Source: Lampris incognitus (taxonomy: Eukaryota > Chordata > Actinopteri > Lampriformes > Lampridae). Taken from it: a DNA stretch of 64,000 nt. Below the pieces are notes generated by a model. That model saw only the letters and a list, made by a program, of their open reading frames with translations. It was not told where the DNA came from and made no database searches. Numbering within the stretch: the first letter of the stretch is position 1; each line of letters opens with the position of its first letter. Of this stretch, positions 43,431 through 64,000 are shown in pieces. The stretch covers positions 61,758,915-61,822,914 of the forward strand of contig NC_079216.1 of the NCBI RefSeq assembly GCF_029633865.1, written 5' to 3'. The position numbers and the translations under genes are program-made.

Positions 43431-43440
43431 CCAAATATGG
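43431..43440. promoter_or_regulatory. Perfect CArG box CCAAATATGG
   Basis: Matches the SRF consensus CC(A/T)6GG exactly. Sequence match only; chance occurrence is possible. Confidence 0.35.
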
Positions 43441-43523
43441 AGATAGTATACACACTTTCTTCCCCCTGGTTCAAAGCTCAGACCATGAACTATGCAATGG
43501 TTCCCATTTAGCTAGATGTCTGG

Positions 43524-44353
43524 CAGTGACGCCTGCAGAAAATATTTGGTGGGGGGTGGGGCAGATGGCCCCAGTGAAAATCATGGGGTGGCACGTTAAA
43601 AAGTGTAAACAACATAAAGGAATTTCAGGGTGCACAAGTTAACACAAAGGCAAAGGCACTATATTATAGTGTATAATACTGCATACTGTTTAATTGCTTG
43701 TCTGATCTCATGTGAACATCAGATTATGATATTCGCATGAGATCAGCCAGGGAATCATTAATTAGCTCATCAAATCCCACTTTGAATGCATCGTCAATAA
43801 ATCAAGGGTGTGGCTTGCTTAAACATAATTATTAGCTGATAAAAAAGGTTTCATTTATGTCCAGCACATTATATTTCATATTATTTACAAGTATCCTCCG
43901 TACTTTGAATCACAGCCTCGGACAGAAATTGTATTTCAAATGTCAAGATTCTAGGTAGTCAACAATTCGACAAGCGGCTATAATTTTAGGCGTATCTGTA
44001 TTTTATAGAATAAGATAACGAGTTATGGATGCAAAAATGTCTGACTTAAAGTTCTGATGCAATTACAAAACACCACACGTCCGATGTCATATGCAATTTT
44101 ATTATATTAAAGATTCTTATAATAATTATTATAATTATGATTAATTATGATAATTGAAATGATAAAAGTATACTTTTATCATTGCAATGAGTTGCATAAT
44201 TTGATAATAACCAACATGGCACTCCATTTTCCATAGTTTTATCTCAAAATGAAAAAGATCAGAATGAGGCTTGTCAGTTGCGGTGGGGTGGGGTGGGGGG
44301 GGGCGGTGGGTGGCCATGGCCCCCCCCCCGGCCACCCCTTGGGGGCGCCGTTG
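43524..44353. mobile_element. Non-autonomous hAT element, 830 bp
   Basis: Begins CAGTGACGCC and ends GGCGCCGTTG (reverse complement CAACGGCGCC), with G/C-rich subterminal tracts at both ends and an AT-rich core. A perfect 8-bp duplication ATGTCTGG flanks it (43516-43523 and 44354-44361), diagnostic of hAT insertion. No transposase frame remains. Confidence 0.82.
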
Positions 44354-44686
44354 ATGTCTGGGTGTAATGATAGGACTTGTCTCGATCCTGGACACCCAGT
44401 AACACGAACACAGAGGTAGTAACAAGTGAAAACCACCCGCTCCGGATCTGTTGGTGGACCGATAACGAAACGGTGGTCTCCCGTGATGAGACCAAGTTAG
44501 GTTACTATATGGAGGACCGGTCCAACTGGCTTAACTTGCCATCTGCCTGCCTAACTTAAGCCATTTGTTTTCAGGGGCGATATCCCACTCTCAGGCAAAC
44601 TCGGGTGTGTGCATCTTCTAGGGGCAGAGTGTGAAAAAGGAGGTCAGAGGTGCCTAGCACAATACTCTGAGCCCCCTTAATGAAGA

Positions 44687-44696
44687 CCATATTTGG
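44687..44696. promoter_or_regulatory. Perfect CArG box CCATATTTGG
   Basis: Reverse complement of the CCAAATATGG at 43431. Candidate SRF site downstream of tln2. Confidence 0.35.
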
Positions 44697-44891
44697 TTGT
44701 CCGTGTTTGGGTCTCATGCATGGCCAGGCTGCATAGTGGAGACGGGAAACTGGAGCCATGTGTTTAACAGGGAGTGCCGTTCCTCCACCACATCGTTCTT
44801 TCTCTCTCTCTTTCTGTCATTCCCTTTCTCTTTCCCTCATGCCCCTACCCCTTTCTCTCTGTTTCTGTCTGTCTGCCTTTCTCTCTCTCTA

Positions 44892-44894
<3 letters not shown>

Positions 44895-44929
<35 letters not shown>
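44895..44929. repeat. (CA)n microsatellite
   Basis: About 17 CA units following a pyrimidine-rich stretch (44800-44890). Confidence 0.95.
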
Positions 44930-47900
44930 CAGTCTTGCGGAATAGGAGGATGTTTGTCTGGTTGAGTCTGGCGCTTGCGCTGAGCTGTCAGAACCCTCAG
45001 CGGGTGAATAATGGCCAGCCCCGGCCTCGGTCTAGCCCGGTCCATCCTATCACTGTAAGGAACTCCCTCGTTGCAGCTTGATTAGTGAACCACTGGATGG
45101 TGGCCGCAATCAAGTTTCACCCAAACGCATTTTTGGTTGCAAAAACATCCATTTGGCCCAGGAAGATAAATGCCTTCTTAGCCCCAGCGTCACTACTGTG
45201 ACTAATAGCATTTGTTGTTGTTGTTGTGGTTGTCTTCATTTCTTGCGCAATCACGTCTTCCAATCTAGCCATCTACTGTCTGTATTGATAGAAAATCCTG
45301 AATGTTTATTCAACGCGAGAAAGGAAGCCAATCTTCAGGTCCATCTGCTGGCACGGAACAGAGTTTACAGAGTCCCCGGCCCCCATGTCCTGCTCATTCA
45401 GCTATGCAGACCAGATGCACCTAGTCGGCATGCGGTTTGATGTCTGATCTCGTCTTGCCATACGGCAGCCTCGCCGGCGTTATGCTTCGCTGGGTTTCCC
45501 CAAAGGTTCACGGGACACACCGTGATCACTAGCACCCGCGCAGGAAAACTATGACCTCCCAAATGTGTCGCATTACCTGCGTGGAGGGGTTTTACTGCAG
45601 CCAGTGTGGCTTGTGCCGTGCCTAATCCTCCGAGCCTGGTAGCCATTTAGTCCCAACGCTTTGTTCCATGCTCAAGTTTACAGAAATGAAGTCAAGCCGC
45701 CCTGTGGTTGAACTAGCTGACACCGGGTCATCTCATCACTTTCGCTCATTTTATTTGTTGAATGCGACAATCTGCAGTCCATTACAGAGCCCGACGCGCA
45801 TTTTGAACTCGGATGGTTAAAAAGGCCAAACTGTAAACACGCCACGGTTAAAACTGGATGCTAGATGACGTTTCGGAGGTGACGCTGGGTGTAATTTCTC
45901 CAAGACATGGGAGTCGTGGAATGTACCAAGGACGGTCTCGGTGAAATTACATTTGTCATATACCACTCTGTGGGTTAGAAAGCTAAGTGTTGAGTTATGA
46001 GTATTGAGTTTTTGAAAAAATGATTTTTGTAATTTCTAATGTATCATTGGCCTCCTGGGGAATAGCTTATACACGTCCATTACCAGACTAAACAGCTGCG
46101 AGCCATTTATAAATTAAGACAGCACAAACAGATTGCATTCCCACGGTGAAAGAAGCCGATTGTATGCAGAAAGGCCCTGCTGGCTTGCTGGAACCCACTT
46201 CAGCTAAGGCTAAAACTGGAACGGATTCAGATAGCATCGTGTTTCATTTTTTTTTCTTATTTACAGTATAAGTAGAGGGGAGAAGTCAAAGAGATCCGTT
46301 TCTATCCCTTTAGCAGAAAGAGAAAGAGGAAGTTGGGTTTGGAAAAAATGTGTGTCAAGGAGGAGTGGTTTCGGTCTGGGGTTGCAATTTTTTTTTTTTC
46401 TCAAAAAATGTTGCATCTGAAGAAAAGAGCAGAGAAAATTCCCCTTTGCCCAAAATACTGCGTGAAAGAAATGGAAGCCAGTGTTGCTCTTAGCCGAAAC
46501 GCATCTATCTGATGCTTAACGTTTGGTCCCCTCGGTCGGCGTGTTTCATAGTCCACACCCGACTGATCTGAACCAGACACCTTGAGTCAAAATTGTTTGT
46601 ACACATATTGTGGAGGAAGCTTCTGTAAATTGTGATTAAAAACCACAAAAAAAAGGTACCCAAACCTCTAAGAAATTAATCTCTTTGTCAAAGGTGTTTG
46701 CACAGCTGGTTTGCCAGTTTCCTTTTTTCTCATGTTTCCCCTCAGCTTCACACTGTGTCCGCTTTCCAAGCCCTTTACTCACCGTTCTACCATGTACATG
46801 TACTCATGAAGGGGACTGGAGAGACTGTCCTGAGGGTCCCCGCAACAGCTAATGAACCCATTCATGTACAAATGTACTTTGCTCTGAGTCTCCAGGTGCT
46901 ATGGAGGTGCATAATGAACATCTGGATGGGACACTGGACGAAAAATCTCCCCGTCGCACTTTTCGCCCGTGATCGATATGGTCTAGATTCCACCCCGTGT
47001 CAAACATGCAAGACATCCGTATGAAATACTGCAGGATATTGTGGCGAGTCGTGACCGCATCGGAGCCGCTGAGGTCATTGTGTTGGACGGCGCGTGTCTG
47101 TTTCGCTTCAGCACATTCCACCTGTACGTGGGGACTAATAGGAATCTGTTGTGAGAGGTACTGCTCCCTAACATAAACCTTCCAAGACAGCAGCTGATGA
47201 ATCGAAGAGAGGCTTGTGCTCAGGTCTGGAACACATGACTATTTTAGGCCATCGTTGGGGGCTCTCCCAACAAGCAGTCTCCATGATTCGTCTTAACGTA
47301 GGGCTAGCTATCTAATTAGGATAGTGAACTGTCTCTGTACGAATGCCTTTTGTGGTTACATAACCAGGGGCTGGTTATTGTCTGTTTGTTTGAGATCTCG
47401 CAATCTAAATATCGAAGGTATCGGGTAATAATAGCCGTGATGTTGCTGGGACTGCATAGGATGGGTTGATTAAATTACCTCTTACTTTTGCGACAGTGAA
47501 GCTATCAAATGCTTATTTCTCGCTAAAACTCGGAAAAACAATGTCAGTGAGTTTAAGCAGAATATCATTATGATAACATTATGATAACCTTAATGCAAGC
47601 CTTGACTGGATTGATAAAGATTGTTTTTCAGCATCTTCGTGGGAGAGTATGGCACCAGATTGGAATATTATCTGAAATAAGACGGATGTGTCGAAGGAAA
47701 CCAAAAATGACTGTGTAATTTGGGTTGGGTTTTTTTTTTAAAGCTTTGGCTTCCCAACCCCTTGACACAAAAGTATTTCAGTTCTGCCCGTCAGATTGCC
47801 GGATGTGCCCCACATTCTAGCCCTAATGTGACACTACACCCAACCAGTTTTCACCCATTCCTGCGAGGTATCCTTAAACATGGCGGCTGCCCCGTGTTTA

Positions 47901-49707
47901 AGGATATCTCTTGTATTTATATATCTTGACGTTGTGCGTCCCGGTTTGCGGTGGTCACCTGTGGTATGTCCATCCTCTACTGTGTGCCGGTCGGTGTTGG
48001 CTGTCCACTCGGCCCAGGGAGGCACACACATGGCAGCTCCTCAAGCCGTCGTGTAAGGAAGGCCCAGTATTTCTTAGTCAGCAGTGACAGCAAGGCTATA
48101 TTAGGCCGAAGCTGAGATTCAAAACCCAGAGGCTAATTATGGACAACTCTACAAGTAACAGAATAAATATCAATTAAATGGTACAGACTTACTGCAAAAC
48201 ATACTCTTGAAAGAGAAAGGCTTTCCCAGGGCTTTAAATGGTTTTCCCGGGTTTTGTTTTTTTTGGGGGGGGGGGGTTTCATGCAGGTCTGAGTGGTAAG
48301 CGGGAACAGTGGGAGAGGAGAGCAGTCTCGGACTGTGCTGCAGACTGGAACTGATCCCCAGTGCCTGCCGGGATATAAGCTGTCTAGAGTGAAATGTAAC
48401 ACTCGTCCATCCAGTCCCCACCTGTCTTAATAAGGAAACTTTGCAGAATGCAATTTAGACGACAGGCTTGCATTTCTGCTCAGAAAAAAAAGTCCTTGGC
48501 TCCTTTTTCCTCCAGATATGCGGCCTTCCCGCCCTGTATTAAAGCTGAATAAACAGCTCGGCTGAATGCTCAGCAGATTTTTCACTACGTTGACACCATT
48601 TTTCACGAGTGGAGTTTGACTGAGGACAGCCAGTAATTAATCAATATACTAGTATTCCTACTACAGGAGCAGATTTGCCTGTACTTTCTTCATCCCCTGT
48701 ATTTACCCAGCTGAAGACTGACCAAGAGGCTGCACTAAATATGATGGATCTGGGTTGGGGTGGGGGTGGGGGGGTCCGAAGCTTCCATTTTATTCTCTCT
48801 TTTTGGGCTTTCCCATTTTCTGGATGGGAGTTATGTGCGGGCAGCTTCGAAGGATGATTCATCTCTTATCATATGCCGTTATCTCAGACAGATGAGTCCC
48901 TGGCCTGACCACAACAGATGGATGTCTGCTGACTCTCCTGTCTACAAACATATTTTCTGGACTGTTTCAGCTGCCTTACCTGACCGTGCATGTGACTAAG
49001 TCTCAGACCTGCTTTGTTTAAGTATAGAAATGCAGGTATTGTGGAGTTGTGGGTTCCTGTGGCATTTCTCACCGGAGGGAGACCACTATGGCCCAGTCAC
49101 AGTGAGCACACACAGGCCTTGGGCTTTCAGACAGTCACTCAAAACCACACTGGAATGTCTCATCAACGCTGATTCTCACACAGCCTCCAAATTACAGCTT
49201 TACTTGTACCGCGCCGGTCATTTTGGGGTTTCGGAGTTCGCGCTCGTAAACCCAATTTTAACCTTTACTTTCTACTTCGGATTTAGAAAACCAAACTTTT
49301 ATTTTCATTACCAAAGACATTTCACATCATCATTCCTGCAAAAAACAAGGTCAGACTGGCTGAAGTTTACAAGTGCCGGTGCATTCATAAGGTTGTGGCC
49401 CAAAATTCATTTGGATCAGGACAGTATGTCTCCTGCCGTACAGTACGGCTCGAGCTCACTAGCCTCACATCCTCCCTTCCTTGTCATGGTTTGATCTCTC
49501 AGAGCCGAAATGCTTGGAGGGGCGTGCGTGAAACAAGGGGGCTCAGCGGCTCAGTTGTAAGTGCATACCAGGAAGTTTTGCAGCCCTGTGGAGTGGAATG
49601 GAAAAGAAATATCACGTACGTCTACGGACCTCACAAAAAGCCTCCACAACTTTGCCCTCTCCCTCGGTGTTTTCCACCTCACTCTCACAAGACAACTACA
49701 CCAGAAC

Positions 49708-49717
49708 CCATATATGG
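49708..49717. promoter_or_regulatory. Perfect CArG box CCATATATGG
   Basis: Palindromic SRF consensus about 6.5 kb upstream of tpm1 exon 1a. Candidate distal element, from sequence match only. Confidence 0.35.
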
Positions 49718-52700
49718 GCACATATATGAACAAGTCTCCCCGTGTGCAAACACGGAAACTTCTAGCCCCGCGGCACGAGGGGCAAGAGTCTTGTCAACAA
49801 AACGCTGGGCAGATACCGATACAAAACGCTGAGAAGATAACAAAAGGGTAGAATAAGCAGACGGTGAGTTTTCAGGTCAGCCACTTAGAGAGATCAACTC
49901 CAGATCAAAAGCAGCCGTTCAACGGCCTCTGATCCCCGGAGGAAGAATTCCTGACCAGGACACAGGACTGCTTCTGAGCAAGGGATCTCTTATCTGTGCA
50001 GGGGAGAAATTCAGGAAGCCTGTAAACACCCATTTCCCCCCCTCTTCCCTTCTGGCTCATCAGTTGCTGTGTGTGAAGAAGCACAGCGGGAGTACGAGAG
50101 AGACCTTCCCCCAAAATGTGAAGAGAGATTCATATTTCATGTTGTGAATTGGTCAGGATGATGTGATCGAGGTGAAATCCTCGCTCTGACATGTCTGATG
50201 TTTCCGAGATTTTTTTTTTTTTTTTTTGCTCCGAGATTCTTCCACAGCATCCGCCATGACTTTGAAATGAATCGTGACAGTTCCCCCCGAATGCACACCC
50301 CCGCCCCCTTTTGGTCTACGCTGACGGAGCAGCATCAGATATCACTAACTTTCCTGCCTGTGTGTGTCCCCATCTGTCGAGGGGGAACACAAACAAACTG
50401 CTTGGGAGGAGCCCATGGCTGGCCACAAATATTCCATCATTATGGCTGCCACCTGCAGTTGTCTTTGCAGCCTAGGAAAACTTCTCCTTTTTGGCACCCC
50501 CCCTCCCCCCCATAGCTCTGCTTGTTTTCTTTGAGTAAAAAACTACCAGTTTCTGCAGACGTCTCTTGCCTCTTACACAAAAGGTTCAACGAAGGAATTG
50601 ACGCCTTTCATTGAGCTGTGGCCTGCCGTACGGTCAGTCTGTAAGAAAAAATATAACAGGAAGTGATATCAATGTCCGGTGAAAACTTTTAGTTGAAAAT
50701 TGTCCATCAACAAACACATTCTGCTACATATTCCCCCGACGAGGTCCATCTGTGTGTGTTTTTTTTTAGGGAGCACATAGACAGATCCTTTTCACGGAGG
50801 TCTCTAAGGAACTCACAAAGACATTTTAACCCCATCCTTGGTCTCCGCGAGCCTCACCAACAGGTCTGAACAGACCGAGGAGTAACAAATCCTTCCCATT
50901 GGCTGGCTTTACTTCTAATATAGCAAAGAACGGATATAAGATATAGCTATCCTCATCCTATTCTACCCAGCCTCTACCTGCAGCTGGCGTTATGTGACCT
51001 TCACGCCCTAGGAATTTGATCTTGAGCAGGTATTCAATGGGGGGGAAAAAAAAGTCCACATAGAGGACCATTCAGTTAATAAAACTGGGAAATAGCCATT
51101 ACATTTATGCTTTTTCAATAACAAATGTATCACCTGACAAAACTGCATGAGTTCGAGTGTAATCAGTTTGGAAATCTGGCTTTCAAAAGTAGCAATAAAT
51201 ACTCTTTTACCATAACTCCATCTATACGTTGCCTCTGATCAGATGGCCGACCTGTCTGCAACATTAACCAACCGAGGCGGCAGGACTGTAGGCCACTGGA
51301 AGATCGCTGTGCAGAAACCTAATGGAGCTTCAGCAAAAGTTCAGTCAGGAAGACTATCTTTTGCATGCACAGACGTGTAGTTATATTTCTTATTTGATCC
51401 TGCCATTCTCATCTCTCATGCAAGCCCACTCATAATTTCCTTCGCTGTCATTGTCTGGGGCTGTTAATTGAGTTATCAGCTGCTCACATCACCTGTTCTC
51501 ATCTATCTAGCACAGCGACACACCTGCTTGGTTAGCCTATCTGCTTTCTGCTGTCTTTTTAAATGTTTCCCCTCTCCTCCTTCAGTGCGCACCCCTCCAC
51601 CTCCCCCATCACCGCCTAGTCCTCGCAGATTCATCAGTTTTGTATCTTCATCAGCATCGTCAGCCTTACCAATGTCAGCAGAAGTCATCAGCTACCACCA
51701 CCAGTATCTGGACTCCATGGGGGTATTTATTATACTGCTGCTCAGGGCTGATGCCCCTCGATTAAAAATTACTCCCTGTTGAGTCTAAGCGCCAAAGACT
51801 TTCTTGACATGACTTCATTTTCCATTAAGTCATCTGCTATGATAAACAGTTATCTTTACTTCATTCACTACGTCTCCCCTGATTGAAATGACATTAGGGC
51901 AATAGCTGCACTAAGGTTATGGCTTGGGTTGCACCCTCCTGGGGTCCCCTCTCCCTATTTGCTGTGCTAAATTAATATGCCCCTGCAAGGAGCCATCTAA
52001 TCCCATGGGTTACTGTAGCTGAGAGTTGAGGGACTCTATAAATATCTGGCCCATGTCTGTAGAAATCCTCAGATGGTATTTGGCGGTGCTGGAGCCCATT
52101 AACACTGCTTCTCAGAGATCTCAAGACTAGGACAAAGCTACCCCTAATACTGTATTTACTCACTACTCGGCTCCGGATGGTGACTCACTTGTATGGTGTT
52201 AGTGTAGACCAATAGGCCTGCATGCACAACAAGGAAAACTTTTGTCAAGAGAAAAACCACCAATGTTAAAGCTTCTGTTTCCCAGATAAGGACCCAGCAC
52301 TACCCGTTCTGTGTGGCAGAAAAGCATTTTGACCGAGTTTCCACAGAAGCAGCGAAACTCGTATAATTTAGTAGCGTTTTAGCCAAGATTAAAACCCCTA
52401 GCTTCTCTCTCAAGAGTCCTCTTACACAAACATGTTCTTCGGCAGACCAGCCAAGCAGAGCTCAGCTCCTCCCTGAGTAACAACAAGAGGACCGGACGTT
52501 CCACATAAACAAGGGGAGATTACCCCGCTAGATTAGCTGAGACAGTGACAATAGTTTTAATATAAAGACTAATGGAAAACCTTCCAAGTGTCGATCCCTT
52601 GTCAGTAACTTGTCTCTAGAATTGGATAGAATTGTTTTCACTCAATTTTCACCTTATCTGAAGAGGTGAGTGATGTCCACAGCCACAGCTAGCCGACAAA

Positions 52701-53012
52701 TTCCTGATTTATCCCCCAAAAAAAGCATCAGTTGGCCTTCTACAGGGCCTCTGCTTACAGCCAGACATATTGTAAGCCCGGGGTGATGAATTTCGGATCA
52801 GATAAAGTTAGATAATGTAGTCAGAATATCTCAGCTGTCTAACACTAAGCGCAAATATTGTGACAATTCCTGGTTGATGCATGGTAATCTCCTGCATGTG
52901 TGGCATGCTGTTTCCTCCCGGACCCGGACAAAGCCTCCGCTAACAACCATTTGTCAGCTCCCCCATGCAGACAGTACAAGATCCACTTAGTGGATGGAGT
53001 GACTGCTGGAAT

Positions 53013-53016
53013 GAGA

Positions 53017-53085
<69 letters not shown>
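53013..53085. repeat. (GA)n microsatellite
   Basis: About 36 GA units. Confidence 0.97.
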
Positions 53086-53088
<3 letters not shown>

Positions 53089-55307
53089 GAGTACTAAAAG
53101 CAAAGATTAAAACTGAAAAAATGAGCTGACTTGATCATACATTGTTCTGGAAAGCAAGCCTTTTTCATTCATTATCCAAATTTGCATGAAATATATTTCT
53201 AATTTTATGTTTTGCACCAAAGAAGGGACTATATACTATAAGTTTGTTTACACTTTCCACTGTTAATGTCCAAACAAGTAAAACCCGTCGCGCGTTGCTC
53301 TGAAAAGAGGCTCCAGTAAGCCTTGAGAAGCAGTTTGTTTCCAGACGGCACAAAATTATACCTTTGGAGGATTTTCGTGGCGGGGAAAAAGAAACACGCC
53401 GTCGTCCCAGAAAGTCATCGCGGCTGAAAAACTGCTAACGCGAGACTATTGTGCTGGAAGAGTTTGTCATGGCCTAAAATGCAGTCACATTAAGGAAAAC
53501 CTAAGCACCCCTTAAATCCTTTTTACTGTCAATTGTATATGAAATGCCGTGACAAGGTGTGAGTACTGTATTGCATTCTTTCATTTTCCTGCAGGAATCT
53601 AAATACGAAAGGCAGGAGCCCTCCGACAATGTTGAGACGGAGAAACGGGTTCATGACTCTGTGAATCAAACGGCACCGTGAGCTGTTTTTACTCTCTTGA
53701 TATGTTGGTTGAAAACAAAATAGGGCTTATTTTCATTCCCTGAATGCCACAGTTAATCCAGCATGCCATCGCTAACTTCCCATTAGCGCTCTGCTGGGGA
53801 AATAACTGTACAGACAATTAGGGTCAGTCAAACTACATTTTTTCTCCCCCCCAAGTAATAAAATGTATTTGTATATTTGTATATATGATATGCGTTTTAT
53901 GCATGGAAGCATGTGTGTGTGTGCGTGTGCATGCTTGCATGTGTGCGTGTGTGTGTTGCTGTGGTCATATAATTTTAAAAGCTGCAGTTAATTTGGTCTC
54001 ATTAAATCATTAAAAACAAATATTTGCAGTGGATGTGTGGTAAATAAATAAAAAGAAGTTCTGCAGAGCCCTGATCTTTAAGCCATATGTGTGGACGACG
54101 ACTGCTGGTCTGAGCCAGAGGAGGAAAAAGCAGGCAGAAATAAGAATTTGTGCCAAGTAGTTTTCCCTGCTGATCACATTTATACAAGCGCCCATCTATT
54201 ATTGCAACACGGGGCTGGCACGGCACAGAAGACAATCAGAAGGATTTCGCTTTTCTGCTCCCCTCGCTCGAAGTCTGGCATTTCTCAAACTTCATTGTCC
54301 GGGCACTATGGAATAACTGGGCCTATTGTAACGCAACATGCTAAACAAATAAGACACACCATGCCTGATCCTGCCACGCTCTGCTGTTGCCTCGATGTCA
54401 GTTTTATCTACTCAAGCAAACAGTCTAATAAATATGGGCTTATATAAGCTGTTAGTGGGAAAGAAATATTTTACATAAGACATATTTGTAGTAATGATGA
54501 TCTATAAAACAGAGTAAAAGCATATGGGTGACATTATAGGTACTATAGACAGATTATTTTAGGGACACAACTATTAGTGGTAGGCCTTGGCCACTTGGCA
54601 GTGTCTTGGTTCCATTTTACAGACCGGGGCAGGTGCATGAATGAGAAGGCTATCCTAAAAATATCTACTTGAGAATTTGTGCTAAGACCAGAAGAGACTC
54701 AGTATGTCCTCAGCAACAAGTCGTGTATCTTTAAACCTTTCTCAGTGGCTTGGTGCATCAACATGTAAAATGTCAAAAAAAATGTTATCCAAAAACTTAT
54801 TCAATTAATCTAGAAATTAAATGACATATACTTATGTCTCAGTCACTTAGCACAGAACTGTAAACCGATGCTGTAACGTCAGCTAGACTGTGCACGTAGC
54901 GCTTACATGTAACGCTTAAAATTTGCAAGGAAAAATAAAAAATCAATCAAATGTTTCATCACAAGTAGTCTGAAAGGCAGTTGGCACGTCTATCATCCCA
55001 AATCCACCGGATGCTCACTTGGTGTAACTGAGGTACAAATCCCACTTTGCTTGACTCGGCCACAGAGGCCATCCGGGCCACAGCCAACTGACAAATCAAC
55101 AGTTTACAAAGAGGATACTTGATGCATTATCAGGTACACAACTTACTACCCCATGCCGCTCAGATTGTGAACAATGCCTCGAGGGCCTCTTTGGCGTTGG
55201 TCTCTCACCAACAGCAGCTCCTCAGAATAGCAAAATTGACCTGCGCTAATACAATACATCCCAGAGGAGCTGGCTTGGCCCACACTCTTACACAGACATA
55301 AGCTTAC

Positions 55308-55310
55308 ACA

Positions 55311-55393
<83 letters not shown>
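55308..55393. repeat. (CA)n microsatellite, long
   Basis: About 42 CA units with one early TACA interruption. Confidence 0.97.
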
Positions 55394-55396
<3 letters not shown>

Positions 55397-55707
55397 AATA
55401 GCAGTAAGATCACCGAAGCCTGTGTAAACTGTCACATAGAGCAGCAGTCCAGCTGCCCGTGGTCCAGATCCCAGCCGGTCAGTGGGTGAAAGGAGAAATA
55501 GTTGACACATGAAAAACAAAACTGTTCAGTTTTTTTTGGCAATGTGGGAAATTTAATAACCACATAATGCACTGCATAGAAACACAAGCTACCAAAATGC
55601 TATCCTTTGTTTGTTTGTTTGTTTGTTTCTGTAAACGTGCCAAATTAAACCATACTGTACACCAATGCCGTCACAACTCCAAAGCAAAAAAAAGAAAAAA
55701 GTAATGA

Positions 55708-55805
55708 CGCATGCATGCATCAATGCATCCGTCCATCCATGCATGCATCCGTGCATGCATCCATCCATCCACCCATGCATCCATCCATCCATGCATCCAT
55801 CCACC
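55708..55805. repeat. ATGC/ATCC tetranucleotide tract
   Basis: Mixed CATGCATC and CATCCATC repeats about 430 bp upstream of the tpm1 start codon. Confidence 0.92.
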
Positions 55806-55915
55806 AGCCTATACAGAGGTGCTCACTCTAATATTCGCAGACCACTTAATGGCTTTTATTACATTCGCAATTAGACGTCTTTCCGGCGAATACGGTTGGC
55901 TTTGCCCACCAGACC

Positions 55916-56234
55916 CCATATATAGGCATACCCATAGTCAAATGTCTGGCAGGCGACGAATCGCAGAGCAGATCCTTAAAAAAAGACGGGGCACACTGAC
56001 GGCACCCCCACACGCCTGCTCCGAAAAAAAGTATTGGATGTCCGGAGGAATTCAGTCGCCCCCCCTTTGAAAGTACATATTTGACAGGGCACAGTCAGGA
56101 AGAGCTTGCACTCCAGCTTAGCGTTCAGTTAGGCACAGACGCTCTCTCTCTCTCCTCTCTCTCTCTCTCCCCCTCTCTCTCGCCTTGGTTTCTTTTGGAC
56201 GTTTAGGTGCAGCCTAACAAAACAATAAGCAGCC
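55916..56234 (+). promoter_or_regulatory. tpm1: tpm1 exon 1a promoter and 5' leader region
   Basis: A TATA- and CArG-like CCATATATAGG (55916-55926) lies about 310 bp before the exon 1a ATG. A pyrimidine-rich leader (56139-56180) and AACAATAAGCAGCC precede the ATG. This is the expected muscle promoter side of the gene, but no start site can be proved from sequence. Confidence 0.4.
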
Positions 56235-63881
<7,647 letters not shown>

Positions 63882-64000
63882 TTCTCTGCTTGCTGTGTCC
63901 GTTTGTGCCGTTGTCACCCCTCCCATCCTCAGACCCCCCCCTACCTACTTTTCCCTGCACCTTGTAATCCCGACTCTCCAGCCATCTCACCCGGCCTGTC
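63882..64000 (+). other. tpm1: tpm1 exon 9a 3' flank
   Basis: C-rich sequence to the window edge. It is either 3' UTR of the 9a isoform or intron leading to further 3' exons. No AATAAA seen. Confidence 0.5.

Larger units (their letters stand above)
43171..55915. other. Gene-poor interval between tln2 and tpm1
   Basis: 12.7 kb without a recognisable gene on either strand. Open frames are short, lack familiar domains and mostly fall in low-complexity tracts. It holds a hAT element, three CArG boxes, a short hairpin at 47865-47910 and microsatellites. The rest, notably 45000-52900, is non-repetitive sequence that may include enhancers, but conservation cannot be assessed here. Confidence 0.75.

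Noticed and set aside
43272-43511. Small protein gene downstream of tln2
   Set aside because: 79 codons without family resemblance, no splice or codon-bias support, and adjacent to transposon sequence.
55146-55519. Cys/Val-rich open frames over the CA repeats
   Set aside because: Pure microsatellite translation.

Overview
The window is vertebrate DNA from a ray-finned fish, probably an acanthomorph teleost. Evidence is the intron-rich gene structure, fish-type tRNA-derived SINEs with ATGG tails, Tc1, hAT and RTE-like debris, and microsatellites. The exact species cannot be told from sequence alone.

Two genes lie head to tail on the + strand. From 6227 to 39414 are 36 coding exons giving the C-terminal ~1,620 residues of a talin (rod bundles R4 to R13 plus the dimerisation helix). 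Its 5' half lies left of the window. From 56235 to 63881 is a tropomyosin gene with alternative first exons (1a, 1b), mutually exclusive exons 2a/2b and two alternative exons 6, running through muscle-type last exon 9a. Its later exons lie to the right. Residue choices, the TLN2-TPM1 neighbourhood and an intronic mir-190 hairpin at 36050-36134 (mir-190a sits in a TLN2 intron in mammals) identify the pair as tln2 and tpm1 rather than tln1 and tpm2.

Layout: 1-2523 is a 164-bp tandem array running off the left edge. 2524-6226 is an intron with two SINEs. 6227-39414 is tln2, with SINEs, a LINE split by a hAT MITE, a hAT transposase remnant and mir-190 in its introns. 39415 to ~43170 is a long 3' UTR carrying a SINE and a Tc1 element with ~200-bp inverted repeats. 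43170 to ~56000 is gene-poor and contains a hAT element with a perfect 8-bp target duplication, three perfect CArG boxes and microsatellites. 56000-64000 is tpm1.

Talin links integrins to actin, and tropomyosin coats actin filaments, so both act in the same cytoskeletal system. No unknown multi-gene system is present. The most notable points are the visible splicing logic of tpm1 exons 2a/2b, a highly divergent alternative exon 6, two GC-AG introns, mir-190 in tln2, and nested or target-duplicated transposons.
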